NCBI RefSeq assembly: GCF_030867095.1
Contig: NC_081828.1
Location: 54,452,434 to 54,516,433 of the forward strand
Origin: Alligator mississippiensis
Lineage: Eukaryota > Chordata > Crocodylia > Alligatoridae
Direction of reading: 5' to 3'
Length of the DNA: 64,000 nucleotides
The position numbers and the translations under genes are program-made. Each line of letters starts with the position of its first letter. Position 1 is the first letter of the stretch. The notes under the pieces were generated by a model. That model was not told where the DNA came from. It saw only the letters and a program-made list of their open reading frames with translations, and made no database searches. Positions 26,801 to 34,574 of this stretch are shown here, one piece after another.

Positions 26801-29800
26801 TTATAGCTATAACAAAAGCAATTATGTTATCAGCTTTAACACTCAGGCAACTTATAATAGGTATATAACAGGTATATACACTTAGTCAGCCAAGTCTCCA
26901 CAAAACCGCTCTATCCACAGCAAAGTAGCTCTGCTGTGGAGAGGCTGCAGCGGAGCCCCGGGCAGCGGTGCTCCCTCTGCCTCAGAAGAGGGGTGGTGAT
27001 GCCATCATCTGGACAGAAGATGGGGGTGCCTGTCAGGACCTCAGGTGTGGCTGCTCCAGAGACCAGGGTTTCTTCCCTTGTCCAGTCTTTCCTGGATGCC
27101 TGCAATCACTCACACCATCCCCCAGACACTTCCCAAGGCAGCTCCCCTGTGGTTGGCACCTGGAGTGCCCCTTCTCGGCTGTACTTTATTGAGCTCTCTG
27201 CTGGAGCTCCCACAGCCGTGATTCCCTGATGCTTTCTCTAGCTTTCCCAGAAAACCTGCTCTAGCAACCCCTGTCCCTGATTCCCTCCAGTGACTTCCTG
27301 CACCCAGGGATCTTAAGAGTGGGGAGGGGAACCTGCTTGCACAACCCCTGCTCCTTTAGTAAAGGATACCAGGCAATCCTGGGTACTCATTAGCTGGTGG
27401 CTCTTCTGCCCTCAGTAGCAGCTCACTCAGTCACAATTCTTCTGCCAGTCATCCTCTCAGAAGCAACTGTCCTGGTAGCAGCCCCCTCAGAAACAGCCCG
27501 TCTCCCCACAGCTTCAGCTACCCTCTCCCCAGCTAGTCTCCCCTGGTTTTTTCCCAGGCTTCCCACCCTGGAGATACAGTTCTCTAATCATGTGCATGCA
27601 TTACACAGCCTGCTGCAGATCCTTGTCCCGAGAGTGCAAACACTCTGATTGAGCTTGCAAGCTCCGAGGAAACCCTTCAGCACCTTTACACCTAATATGA
27701 TTGAGCACACCTCTCCTCCCCTTTGGGATTACATGGGTGCAGTTGGGGAAGATTACAATTAGAGAGCCACAGCTGAAAGGTGTATGGCTGTCTGAAGTCA
27801 GGACCAAATGAAAAAGAAGAAATAGCTGGGAGCACAACCTGTACGTTGAATGGGAAGGCACAATCCAGATCCATTCCCTGAAATCCATCCTGCTTAAAAA
27901 AATCTAAGACTTCTGTACTAGGAATTTTTGTGATTACTTGTGTAAACTTAGTGTAACAATATTAATTCTGGTGCAGCACAATCAAGCCTCCCTTTCGTAC
28001 AGTCAGGTATTGGCTGAAGCCAATTTTTGTTATGATATGTCCAGTCCCCTTTTGAGTCATTACATTCTTGACTTCAACAACTTCCTGGAGAAGACTGAAG
28101 TTTACTAGATGTATGAAATTAGCGTGGCTGCTTTATTGCCCGTGCAGGTGAATGGGCTATATCCCATTTCACTTTATGTGCCTAAACAACATGGCCACAG
28201 CCACACAATTGCAGTTTTTGGTAGGGCTGTGCTCCAGCTGGGCATGTTTGGAACCATGAACAGGCCAGGTACACCCAGTAGGCAGTACTATAAGTCATGA
28301 AACTATAGCCTGGCAAACAAAAACCACATTGGAGAGGTGGGAGGAGAATGAGGGTCCTCCCATAATTTATTGTTTAAGCTAATGGTAAGGCTGTTCATCC
28401 AGGGTGTGGGAGACCCAGTGTCTAGCCCCATCTTCCTTACCTGGAGGGGTTTTAAATCTGCATCTCCATCTTCCTTACCCAAAGGGGTTTTGAATCTGCA
28501 TCTCCTGCTTCCTAGCAAAATGCTGTAACTACCAGACCACAGGTTAGGCATTATCCAGACCCCTCTCTCTAGTCACTTGAAGCTGGTCCCCTGGGTAGCT
28601 ACAGAAGGGAGATATGTGGGGCCACGAGGCAAACAAGCTAGAGGGTGTGTGGCTGAGTGAGATGGATGCTGGCCTGGATGGGAATGGGACCTAGGTTCTA
28701 GCTTGGGCCCTTGCTCTTAATGAGCCAGAAACTCTCCTACTGTTATTTATCCACTGTATGCCAGAAATATTAAATGCAAGGTGCAGTGGAGGCCACTTCA
28801 AGGGGAGAGCTGGATAGACTAATATTAGACTCTCCTGCAGTCTAATATTAAAAGTCCTTTTCTAGGAAGCAGGCAATGCACTTTTATACCTTCTTTCTTA
28901 GGCTCTGATTCAGCTTCTACTCACGCACCTACCTCATGTTTGTTGAATAGTCCCATTAAAGTCAACAAAAGGCTCTCTGTGAACCCTGTCCTTTTTATCT
29001 GCTGAATGAAAGTGAAATGCTATTCCTATAAGCCCCTGGAAAGGCAATATTAGTGTAAAAAAGCAAATGGCATTGTCTTCTCTTTTCGTATACCTTCCAC
29101 AAACTTGGCAGTTAAGGTCAGTGTGGTAGTGCACCTTTGGGTGCTTGCCATTTTAAGGGCTGAAAACAGGCAGCAGCCAGGTGCCTGATTAGGGTGGGCA
29201 TTTTAGGGTCCAGGTACATAGGCTGGGCCACAGAGGGCTGTTGAGAGAGAAGGAGGAAACATCAGGCTGAGAAGCTGCTCCTGGAACAGCTTCGAGCTAA
29301 GGGTGAGGCTGTGGGGAAGAAGGAGGCCTCAGTGTCCTAGACATGACAGAAAACTGCACCCTGCTGGAGAAGGAAGGCCTGGTGGGGCCTGTGGTGGGAT
29401 AGCCCCCCAGAAATGCCAGGCCATGCACCTTCCTCAGTGAAAGGCGAGTATGGGGCACCTCCTAACCCCAGCCCCAGATCCCTGGTGGGTTTGAGATCAT
29501 GCAGGGGGAGCCCAGGCTCCCGGGGGTCCTGAGGCAGGGCCCAGGTCGGGGGAGGGACCTGGAGCAGCGCCCAGGCTCATCGAGAGACCTGAGGTCACAG
29601 CAGGGAGCTGTGTGTGGCTTCAGTGAGAAGAGTGGTCCTGGTGAGGGGCTGAGAGTGAGGAGTGGTCCCAGTGAGGGGCTGAGAGATGAGTGGCCATGAA
29701 GGGGGAGCAAAAGTACATAAGAATGAGCCCAGCATGTGGGTGCTGGGACCACCAGCTCTAGTGGGGAGTGAGAATCCCACGTGAGACTTCGGAGCTCGGG

Positions 29801-32800
29801 TCCCAGTGCCAGCTAGCTGAGAAACATCTGTGAGGTGTGCAACATGTGTAAGGGGAGGTTGGAGCATGTTCAGAGGCCCTTGTCAACAGGACGAGCAATG
29901 GGCAGCCTCCCACCTTAGTATCAACTGTCATATTTTTATCATCAAGGCATGGCAGGAAAGTTTTGCTGGGGGTGTTAGCCCAGGGACAGGCGGGTGGCCA
30001 GCACTGAGAGGCTCCCTGTTACAGTCCGAGCAGAGAATCTTTATTATTGGTGATGGATGGAAGAAGCAGAAAGAGCCCAGACAAGCTTTTCAGAACCCTA
30101 CTAGTTTCCAAGCCTGCCATGTAAAGCAGCTTGTTTTAACTTGTAAATGGAACTGATGCAAAAGGAATATGGAAATAAGATGTCAGTGTTGTGCGTTCAT
30201 ATTTTTAGCTATAACCTCTCTCAGGAAATCACTGCACTAGGAAAGCTCTGAATCCTTCCCTAGGATTGTTCTCTGTTGCTGCACAGCATATCTCTGACAA
30301 CCATGTCATCACTACTATCTGACAGCATGCCAGACATTCCATCCTTCCCCTTCCCCCAGCACGGGACAAATCCCATGGGACATTACATGACTGCACAGGA
30401 AGGATTTATTTAGAGTTGTGATAGTCAAATTAGCCTAGACTGCTATAAAGATTCCTGGGACAGCTACACTGGGAAGCTATTTATTGAGAAAAAATCCTTA
30501 ACATGCTCATCCTGGAAGGTTCTCTTTCCTGCTAGTATGCTGTTTTGCACACACAGCTCCCTGGTTGCTTTCCAGATAGTTTTTCTCCATGAAGTACCTT
30601 ATTAGGGCTCAGTATATAAAGTGTTGGCAGCATGCTTAGTGCTGAAGATGGTGCAGTGCTTGCCATGAGAAACAGTCCTTCTGTATAGTCAAATCTACCC
30701 AAGAAGAGACCAGTCAAGTTTTAATTTAGGTCTAGATTTTACAGACAAACATAGAAATATAGAAAAATCGGGCTGGAAGGGACCTCAGAAGGTTATTAGT
30801 CCAAATCTTCTGCTCAAGGCAGGATCATCATTATCTAAAACATCATAGACAAATAGTTGTCTGATTTGCATTTAAAAACTACCTACCTATTACCTATGAC
30901 AAAGATTCCACAGTCTCTCTCAGTAATCTGTTTCATTACTTCACCACCTGAGAGTTAGGAAGTTTTTCCTAATGCCCATCTTAAATTTCCCTTGTTGGAA
31001 TTTAAGCCTATTACTATACCCCCCTATAGTCACAGAAAACTATAGATCCTCTTTATAAGTAACAACCCTTTTTAAAACCCCCTCCATCTTCTCCAGATTA
31101 AATAATCCATTTCTTCCAACTTTTCCTGTGTAGGAAAATATTAGACCTTTCCTCATTTTTGTTGCTCTTCTCTGGACTCTTTCCAATTTGTCTGTTTCTC
31201 ATGAAGCATGATGCCCAAAATTGGCTACAGTTCTCCAGCTGAGGCCTCACCAATGCTCAATATAATTGAATATGTAGTATAATGCTATTGTTCTTTTTCT
31301 TTTTTTGTAATAGTATTATACTGTTGCCTCATATTTAGCTTGTGTTCTACTACTATATTGTTATTTAATTTAAGACCATTTTCCAATTGGTGAAGGTCAT
31401 TTAGAATCCTGAACCTATCTTCTAGAGCAGTGGTTGGCAAACTTTTTTTCACAGACCACTTGAAAATTGCTGAGGGTCTTGGTGGACCACTTAATAAACT
31501 TTTTTTGTTCTACAAACAAAAGTGCACAACTCATATTTTAATATCAGTAGTCTTACTTTACAAGTACAGCTATTCTCAATTGTTCCGCAACCTTTCTGCG
31601 GACCACCTGAATGGAGCTTGTGGACCACAGTTTGAGAACCTCTGTTCTAGAGCCTCTATTATCCTACCTAGCTTGGTGTCATCTGCAGATTTACTAAGTG
31701 TTCCTTGAGACCTCTAGGACAAATTTAATGAAGACTGAAATAAGAAGTCATTAAACACTTCACCTTCTCCGTATTGTGTAATTTTAGTTACCTTTCCCCA
31801 ATCAGTAACGGGCCTACACTTCCTTTGGTCTTTTACATCCAACTTTACAGAAATCTTTTTGTTGCTTTTTGACTCGTACTAGCTGTTTTGCAGTGCCTTG
31901 GCCTGCCTGAATTTTTCCTTTATTTTCATCTCTTGTATTGTAGCTACATTTCTACATTTTGAAAAATTCCTTTTTAAGTTTCAAGTCATAGAAGCATTTG
32001 CTATTTAGCCAAGCCAGCCTGTTGACGTGATTCTTAACCTTCCTCACACAGGGATACCATATCCTAGTGCCCTTAATATTCTAAGGTACAACCAACTTCT
32101 CCCTATTCCTTTTTCCTTTAAACTTACTTTCCATGGGATCCTGCCCACCAGCTGTTTGAGTTTTTGCATGCCCATGCTAAACTTTACTATTTATTTGTAC
32201 TATTGTAATGCCAAAAGCCGTACTTATGGTCAAAGACCCTATTGGGCCTGTATAAATCTACTGTATGTCCTAATGCACTGTATAAATACAGTGCATTACT
32301 CATAGAATAGCTTCACCTTCACAGAGGACTACTTGATTGCATGCATTTTACTCTCACAGTGTTTTGCAAGTCCTAAGCCTGCCTATTGTCTTCAGTGGCA
32401 GGAGAGTCTACCATAAACCACTGACCATTCTGAGGCCAAACTATCACCACCATCAAATAAGCAACAGTATCAGGCCCTGCACTGGAATTACCAGGGCTCT
32501 GTCAGAACCATTAAAGTGAAAGAGTATAAAAGGGAGGGGGAAAAGCCGGGCTAAACAAGGCTTCCTTCTGCTCACCTCTGGGACCCAGCAACCCAATCCC
32601 CCTCTGTTCCCTTTCCCTGTACACACACATTTTTGGAAAACAGCTCTCTCCCATTGCTAGCAGACAGTTATCTGTAAGCTCATGTAGTAGCAATCTATTC
32701 TGATGCTGAAAGGTAAGGTTCAACCCCGGCTCTTGGTGAATGGTGAGGTGAAGGGGTTGTCTCAGCTGAATGTAAAAGAATTTGTCTTTACCTATTTGTT

Positions 32801-33398
32801 GAATAAAGAACCCAACACATGCAAGCTCTACAAAGCCACACATGGAAATGATGCATTAAGAAAGCAAGTCTAATGATTGCCTTTCAACCTAAATTTAAAA
32901 CCCTGTGTGTATACATTATGCTACTGATTCATTTAGTGCACAGGTAAATCTGGTGTTATCAAACTTTCAGATGCATGAATTTGGATGGTACTACATCTTC
33001 GCATACTTTTGCTGATGGAAAAGTAGATGTTATAACTAGTAAAAACCATGTTAAAGAACATAATTAGACTTCAAAGGGGCATGTGCATAGCCAAAATGCA
33101 CCCCCCAATGCTCACAAATTTTTTGTGCTTGCTTGTAGTGCTACTATCCATAGTACAGCAATTAACACTTCTTTTATTTCCTCTTTCTGCAGAGTTAGTC
33201 TTCCCAGACAACGCTAATGTGTTCTATGGCATGAACAGCCAGGTGAATTTTGACTTCATGCTACGAAAAAAGCCTTCTTTAATTTTTGGACCATGGGATT
33301 TTGGACAAGTGAAAAAGAGGAGCCAATTTAGCCTGACACTCCCTAGGACGGCCCAGCGGGGGTGCTGGAGTAACAGACACAGCAAAATCGCATTTTGA
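5797..33398 (+). CDS. RGL1: RGL1, Ral guanine nucleotide dissociation stimulator-like 1 (C-terminal nine exons)
   Basis: Coding exons join as 5797-5886, 7585-7671, 12407-12439, 14125-14246, 15172-15261, 16711-16948, 21893-22147, 26253-26367 and 33193-33398. Together they encode about 411 residues ending in a stop codon, roughly the C-terminal half of a protein of about 770 residues. RGL1 belongs to the RalGDS family: bound to active Ras-type GTPases through its RA domain, it promotes GDP/GTP exchange on RalA/RalB at membranes. Visible in order are the end of the RasGEF domain ([35 protein letters not shown]), a basic stretch ([13 protein letters not shown]), a Ser/Thr-rich linker, and an RA domain spread over the last three exons ([17 protein letters not shown] to [10 protein letters not shown]). 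The tail [13 protein letters not shown] is characteristic of RGL1 rather than RALGDS, RGL2 or RGL3. All junctions are AG/GT and phases agree. The 5' exons, including the RasGEF core, are outside the window or unrecognised. Neighbouring COLGALT2 fits the human order. Confidence 0.96.
5887..7584. other. RGL1 intron, nothing recognised
   Basis: AT-rich unique intron sequence between the first two recognised exons. There is no repeat or open frame I can support. Confidence 0.6.
7585..7671 (+). CDS. RGL1: RGL1 coding exon, RasGEF domain
   Basis: Twenty-nine codons in phase 0/0, reading [20 protein letters not shown] and onward to HVE. PYLGxFLTDLxxLD is a conserved block of RasGEF (CDC25) catalytic domains. 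The acceptor is ttctgtgcag and the donor is GAG|GTAGGT. Confidence 0.95.
7672..8244. other. RGL1 intron, nothing recognised
   Basis: Unique intron sequence between the 7585 exon and the hAT element. No feature was seen. Confidence 0.6.
8462..10505 (+). mobile_element. Decayed Penelope-like retroelement (PLE) with inverted terminal copy
   Basis: Remnants of a PLE polyprotein run left to right in several frames. First comes an N-terminal reverse-transcriptase part (about 8670-8960, [20 protein letters not shown]), then [20 protein letters not shown] with the catalytic YIDD box (9092-9103), then [11 protein letters not shown], and lastly a GIY-YIG-type segment [16 protein letters not shown] (about 9843-9890). 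The 3' end at about 10370-10505 (aataaaagatatcagat, ccttgtctgtcc) is repeated in inverted orientation at 8462-8570, a structure known for PLE insertions. Frameshifts and stop codons show it is dead. Orientation is that of RGL1 transcription. Confidence 0.85.
8670..10060 (+). pseudogene. PLE reverse transcriptase / GIY-YIG endonuclease pseudogene
   Basis: The coding remnant of the Penelope-like element. Identity rests on [27 protein letters not shown] and the later [11 protein letters not shown] segment, in PLE order (reverse transcriptase then GIY-YIG). The frame changes at about 9180 and again before the endonuclease part, with stops between. In the endonuclease segment the expected G-Q-Y-V-G-E-T core reads GQYAEET. 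No intact protein can be made. Confidence 0.85.
10508..10775. repeat. CA-rich compound microsatellite/minisatellite
   Basis: Alternating (CA)n runs and units of the type ACACCTCGACACCC / ACACCTACACACAC fill about 270 bp directly after the PLE 3' end. It yields three overlapping low-complexity open frames that are not genes. It probably grew from the CA-rich tail next to the insertion. Confidence 0.85.
11306..11350. repeat. 45-bp inverted repeat
   Basis: CAGTTTTAAACTTGGTG and its inverse complement (one mismatch) flank an 11-nt spacer, near the right end of the hAT element at 8245-11447. It is likely a structural part of that element. Confidence 0.6.
11448..12406. other. RGL1 intron, mostly unique
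   Basis: No exon is recognised. Near 12261-12294 the phrase CTTGCTGAAAGAGAAT occurs twice in tandem. Around 11722 a 'ccactgaagttaatggg' motif resembles the amniote palindrome family also seen near 55.75 kb. Confidence 0.5.
12407..12439 (+). CDS. RGL1: RGL1 33-nt micro-exon, RasGEF domain
   Basis: An exon of only eleven codons ([11 protein letters not shown]) with a strong polypyrimidine/tgtag acceptor and a GTAAGT donor, phase 0/0. It supplies the conserved 'N-F-x-K-R' segment that precedes [11 protein letters not shown] in the next exon, so it is required for an intact RasGEF domain and is not a chance match. Confidence 0.94.
12440..14124. other. RGL1 intron, nothing recognised
   Basis: Unique AT-rich intron sequence. 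Near 12876 'aatccaaataaataatccaa' is a short local duplication. No gene or element is supported. Confidence 0.55.
14125..14246 (+). CDS. RGL1: RGL1 coding exon, end of RasGEF domain
   Basis: Encodes [19 protein letters not shown] through PLTEEE plus two bases of a serine codon (AG|T, completed in the next exon). The acceptor is ccttag and the donor is AG|GTAAGG. This is the last helix of the RasGEF catalytic module. Confidence 0.96.
14247..15171. other. RGL1 intron with CpG-dense GC-rich block (about 14500-14750)
   Basis: The block starts near 'agggggtgcatgtgcacccc', which is almost palindromic, and is far richer in GC and CpG than its surroundings. It ends near 14750. It is probably another non-autonomous DNA element, but clear termini and target duplication were not found. 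The rest is ordinary intron. Confidence 0.4.
15172..15261 (+). CDS. RGL1: RGL1 coding exon, basic linker
   Basis: After the shared serine codon it reads [20 protein letters not shown] and then [10 protein letters not shown], ending with two bases of a leucine codon. The acceptor is tctgttctag and the donor is CT|GTGAGT. The [10 protein letters not shown] segment is strongly basic, with serines in kinase-like context. A regulatory role is inference only. Confidence 0.95.
15262..16710. other. RGL1 intron, nothing recognised
   Basis: AT-rich unique intron sequence between the basic-linker exon and the VDTP exon. Confidence 0.55.
16711..16948 (+). CDS. RGL1: RGL1 coding exon, Ser/Thr-rich linker with VDTP repeat
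   Basis: Encodes [20 protein letters not shown], then a Ser/Glu-rich stretch, then five 12-bp units at 16871-16930 coding [16 protein letters not shown] and DTAM, then DEPQKK. The acceptor is ttgttttcag and the donor is AAG|GTATGG. As I remember the human protein, it has a single short MDTPDEPQKK-type segment here, so the tandem array looks like a lineage-specific in-frame expansion. Confidence 0.95.
16871..16930 (+). repeat. In-frame 12-bp coding minisatellite in RGL1
   Basis: Five tandem 12-bp units encode [16 protein letters not shown] and DTAM. Valine codons alternate GTA and GTG, which suggests duplication of a 24-bp pair of units. The array lies in the disordered linker, where length change would be tolerated. 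Confidence 0.9.
16949..19224. other. RGL1 intron with GC-rich block at about 18000-18480
   Basis: Mostly unique intron. The 18.0-18.5 kb block is GC-rich and contains a short palindrome ('gatacctggatacccaggta', about 18320). It resembles the other GC-rich DNA-element interiors, but no termini were resolved. Confidence 0.4.
19225..19787. mobile_element. MITE, copy 1 of a family with GGGTGYRTCTACACGTGC ends
   Basis: The left end GGGTGCGTCTACACGTGC and the inverted right end GGTTGTATCAACACGTGC are terminal inverted repeats. TAT lies outside each end. The interior is partly GC-rich. The same termini occur at 23305-23793. I suspect a crocodilian PIF/Harbinger-type MITE, but superfamily is uncertain because the target duplication is short. 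Confidence 0.6.
19788..20329. other. RGL1 intron, possible further DNA-element fragments
   Basis: Unique-looking sequence with 'ggctttgtcaacatattata' near 20022, which resembles MITE ends. No partner terminus was resolved. Confidence 0.35.
20330..20770 (+). mobile_element. CR1 LINE 3' end, sense orientation
   Basis: The segment ends in the typical CR1 3' untranslated text 'ggattaaatggcctctggag' and 'gtcccttccagtcctac', followed by the degenerate terminal octamer repeats of CR1 (tctctgtgactctgt), which continue after the nested hAT at about 20956-20972. It is 5'-truncated, as most CR1 copies are. Confidence 0.85.
20771..20955. mobile_element. Short hAT-like element nested in CR1 octamer tail
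   Basis: The left terminus is CAGGAGCAGACAATTATTTT and the right reads 'cattttgcccacccctg'. It is the same family as 62671-62859 (inverted) and the ends of 56578-58178, all containing 'gggctgcttactgagttttg' or a close variant. The flanking octamers are CR1 tail repeats, so the target duplication cannot be separated from the host repeat. Confidence 0.75.
20973..21324. other. RGL1 intron, nothing recognised
   Basis: Unique-looking sequence between the CR1/hAT nest and the Penelope ends. Confidence 0.5.
21325..21579. mobile_element. Cluster of three Penelope-like element ends, two forming a long hairpin
   Basis: Two antisense copies of the PLE 3'-end sequence (from about 21325 and 21421) are followed by a sense copy. 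Arms 21421-21494 and 21506-21579 are inverse complements with about 7 mismatches in 74 bp and an 11-nt loop. The text (gatatcttttatta, gacaaggttcttt, ggttgtagcc) matches the ends of the PLE at 8462-10505. Confidence 0.8.
21580..21892. other. RGL1 intron, short unique stretch
   Basis: It leads into the acceptor of the 21893 exon. Nothing else was seen. Confidence 0.5.
21893..22147 (+). CDS. RGL1: RGL1 coding exon, linker and start of RA domain
   Basis: Eighty-five codons, phase 0/0. The first part is a serine-rich linker ([20 protein letters not shown]). The end, [20 protein letters not shown], is the first beta hairpin of the Ras-associating domain. The acceptor is cattatttag and the donor is CTG|GTAAGT. 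Confidence 0.95.
22148..22617. other. RGL1 intron, nothing recognised
   Basis: Unique sequence between the 21893-22147 exon and the antisense LINE. Confidence 0.5.
22618..24930 (-). mobile_element. Antisense CR1/L3-like LINE, decayed
   Basis: Read on the minus strand, the 3' end is at about 22618 (+ strand text 'ctggaagggacctcaggagg'). Upstream come reverse-transcriptase remnants: [14 protein letters not shown] (about 23195-23255), [21 protein letters not shown] text (about 23900-23970), [20 protein letters not shown] (23950-24168 region) and a region between endonuclease and RT (24374-24715). The order is right for a CR1-clade ORF2. Frames are broken. It is interrupted by the MITE at 23305-23793. 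Confidence 0.8.
23305..23793. mobile_element. MITE, copy 2, nested in the LINE reverse transcriptase
   Basis: Ends GGGTGTATCTACATGT and, inverted from the right, GGTGTGTCAACATGAG. TACT flanks both sides (23301-23304 and 23794-23797). The LINE sequence resumes directly after it ('ttttcaaaggagattaaatt'), so this insertion is younger than the LINE. Confidence 0.7.
24931..26252. other. RGL1 intron, mostly unique
   Basis: No gene is recognised. Near 25735-25760 'ctgacccaaatcctgttgaa' resembles the interspersed palindrome family seen at 55.75 and 60.9 kb. Confidence 0.5.
26253..26367 (+). CDS. RGL1: RGL1 coding exon, middle of RA domain
   Basis: Encodes [20 protein letters not shown] to VISEDK plus one base. 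DKTPxVIxRxMxKHN is the helix of the RA ubiquitin-like fold, and YELVQVIS the following strand. The acceptor is ccttttccag and the donor is AAAG|GTAAG. Confidence 0.96.
26500..27900. other. Compositionally distinct block, possible antisense retroelement
   Basis: An AT-rich stretch (about 26650-26880) next to a C-rich stretch (26900-27650) stands out from the flanking intron. The layout resembles an antisense long-terminal-repeat remnant, but I could identify no coding motif, primer-binding site or terminal repeats. It is left unclassified. Confidence 0.25.
27901..28384. other. RGL1 intron, nothing recognised
   Basis: Unique-looking intron sequence. Confidence 0.5.
28385..28560 (-). mobile_element. 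tRNA-derived SINE-like element with internal duplication
   Basis: On the minus strand 'tggtctggtagttacagcat' resembles a pol III A box, and 'gcagattcaaaacccc' a B box, at tRNA-like spacing. A segment of about 39 bp (ccatcttccttacc, ggggtttt, aatctgcatctcc) occurs twice in tandem at about 28428-28505, duplicating the B-box side. Confidence 0.5.
28640..28730 (+). mobile_element. Possible second tRNA-like SINE fragment
   Basis: 'tggctgagtgagatggatgc' followed by 'gacctaggttctagcttgg' has A-box and B-box character on the plus strand. It is a short, weak match. It could instead be MIR-derived. Confidence 0.35.
29125..29840. other. G/A-rich block, possible LTR-type remnant
   Basis: It begins with 'gtgtggtagtgcacctttgg' and is purine-rich and GC-richer than the flanks. 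The beginning resembles reptile retroelement LTR text, but no coding remnants or paired LTR were found. Confidence 0.25.
29841..30756. other. RGL1 intron, nothing recognised
   Basis: Unique intron sequence up to the antisense CR1. Confidence 0.5.
30757..32190 (-). mobile_element. Antisense CR1/L3-like LINE
   Basis: It starts with 'catagaaatatagaaaaatc' and 'ggctggaagggacctcagaa', the reverse complement of a CR1 3' end. It continues through the antisense of the ORF2 C-terminal region (ttgttgctcttctctggact, agctgaggcctcaccaatgc) and further upstream LINE text to about 32190. It is decayed, with no open frame. A hAT element at 31428-31644 interrupts it. Confidence 0.8.
31428..31644. mobile_element. 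217-bp hAT element with perfect TSD inside the CR1
   Basis: Termini CAGTGGTTGGCAAAC and, inverted, CAGAGGTTCTCAAAC. The octamer TTCTAGAG is repeated exactly at 31420-31427 and 31645-31652. The CR1 text resumes on both sides, so the hAT landed after the CR1. Confidence 0.9.
32191..33192. other. Last RGL1 intron, nothing recognised
   Basis: Unique-looking sequence ahead of the terminal exon. No other exon or repeat is supported. Confidence 0.5.
33193..33398 (+). CDS. RGL1: RGL1 terminal coding exon with stop
   Basis: Completes a glutamate codon and reads [27 protein letters not shown], an aromatic-rich segment [16 protein letters not shown], then [19 protein letters not shown] and IAF with stop TGA. 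The acceptor is ctttctgcag. The beginning (RA domain end) and the C-terminal tail are highly conserved. The [11 protein letters not shown] segment differs from the NSMEEQVK-like sequence I recall in mammals, although the reading frame is intact. Confidence 0.95.
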
Positions 33399-34574
33399 AG
33401 AGAAGGAGCTAACACAAAGGAGATTCGATTTTGATATGGACCTTTGATACCATCCAGTATTACAAAATCACAGCAGATGAATGTATCAGTATTCAAATCT
33501 GGAATGCAAAGTGAGCATTCACTATAATACAGATAGAAACATCTCTTTCCCTCTATTAGTATAGAGGTGGACGGCAAAAGACTTATGGGACAGTCTAGAC
33601 TATGGAAATATTTTTTGCACATTAGCCTAGGAAGGTGAGGTCATTTTTACAGGGAAAATTGGAACAACAAACCTCATCTTAAGAATTCCTCGTAAACTAA
33701 CTCTCCTCCTAGGAAAACGTTTCTCCTTTGTGCCAGTATTAACTACAACAAGGACTTGAAAATTTATTTTTTTATGAACTAGAGAAGAAAAATCGCAATA
33801 AAATTTCACCTGAATTGAACAGGATGACACAACCAGCCCTTAGCTGAATGATAACACCAATTTCCAAAGGGTGTGGATGAGCTGAAAGGTTGCTAGTTTA
33901 TCATCCTGTCTAAAAATTGCTGCCTCTGAGAGGCATTCGCATCAGTGAAAAAGAAGGCTTGATGCCCTCTCAAAACACTTGTCTTTCAAAACACAACAGA
34001 AAATGCAATTGTGTGTGTTTGTTTCACACATATGACAAACTATTTTGCACTTGTTCAAAGCCAGAAAATACATTTTGGGATTTTTCCAAAGAGCATTAGG
34101 ATATTGGGCCATGCTTGCTTTTGGATGAATGTCATGTTTTGTTAACGAACAAGGCAAGGAATCTCAAAAACACTATTTCTCTGGACTTTGTCCCTGTCTT
34201 AATGCCACTACATTGTGTTTTTCCTTATGCTTAGCTAATCTATTTAACAGGAATCGAGGCCTTTTGCATGTACAGTTGCAAGTACTCCAGATTCCCTGAC
34301 GTACCTCTTTTTAACGTGCAATCACTCTTCAGGTGCAGAGCTCTTTACCTGCACTAGTCCACAGAGGCATTTTTGTTTCTGTGAGAGGTAACTATATTAC
34401 CTTTTGTTTAAAAAAAAGAGAAGACAGACATATTTATTACAGTGTCCAAAATGACCACAGATCTTATATATTTGTAGCAATATTTTGAGGAATCTACAGC
34501 CACTGCCTTCTTTATATGCATCTGTTACAACTAAGTAAAGACATCCAGGAGGGTTAGGGGAAGGTTAAATTGCA
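33399..34574 (+). other. RGL1: RGL1 3' UTR, proximal part
   Basis: AT-rich, non-repetitive sequence directly after the RGL1 stop codon. No open frame of note is seen. The most proximal AATAAA is at 33797-33802. The true 3' end cannot be decided without transcript data. The sequence becomes a G-rich minisatellite from about 34575. Confidence 0.6.
33797..33802 (+). promoter_or_regulatory. Candidate proximal poly(A) signal of RGL1
   Basis: A canonical AATAAA lies about 400 bases after the RGL1 stop codon in AT-rich sequence. It would give a short 3' UTR. Known RGL1 mRNAs have long 3' UTRs, so this could be an alternative or an unused site. Confidence 0.3.

Noticed and set aside
26500..27900. 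Endogenous retrovirus LTR
   Set aside because: Base composition is suggestive, but no paired repeat, primer-binding site, or gag/pol/env motif was found, so it is listed only as an unclassified block.
28385..28560. Functional tRNA gene
   Set aside because: The A- and B-box-like texts are degenerate and the segment is duplicated internally. A SINE remnant explains it better.
5797..33192. APOBEC4 or ARPC5 near RGL1
   Set aside because: In human these lie within the first part of RGL1 or upstream of it. No matching coding sequence was seen in the introns present here.
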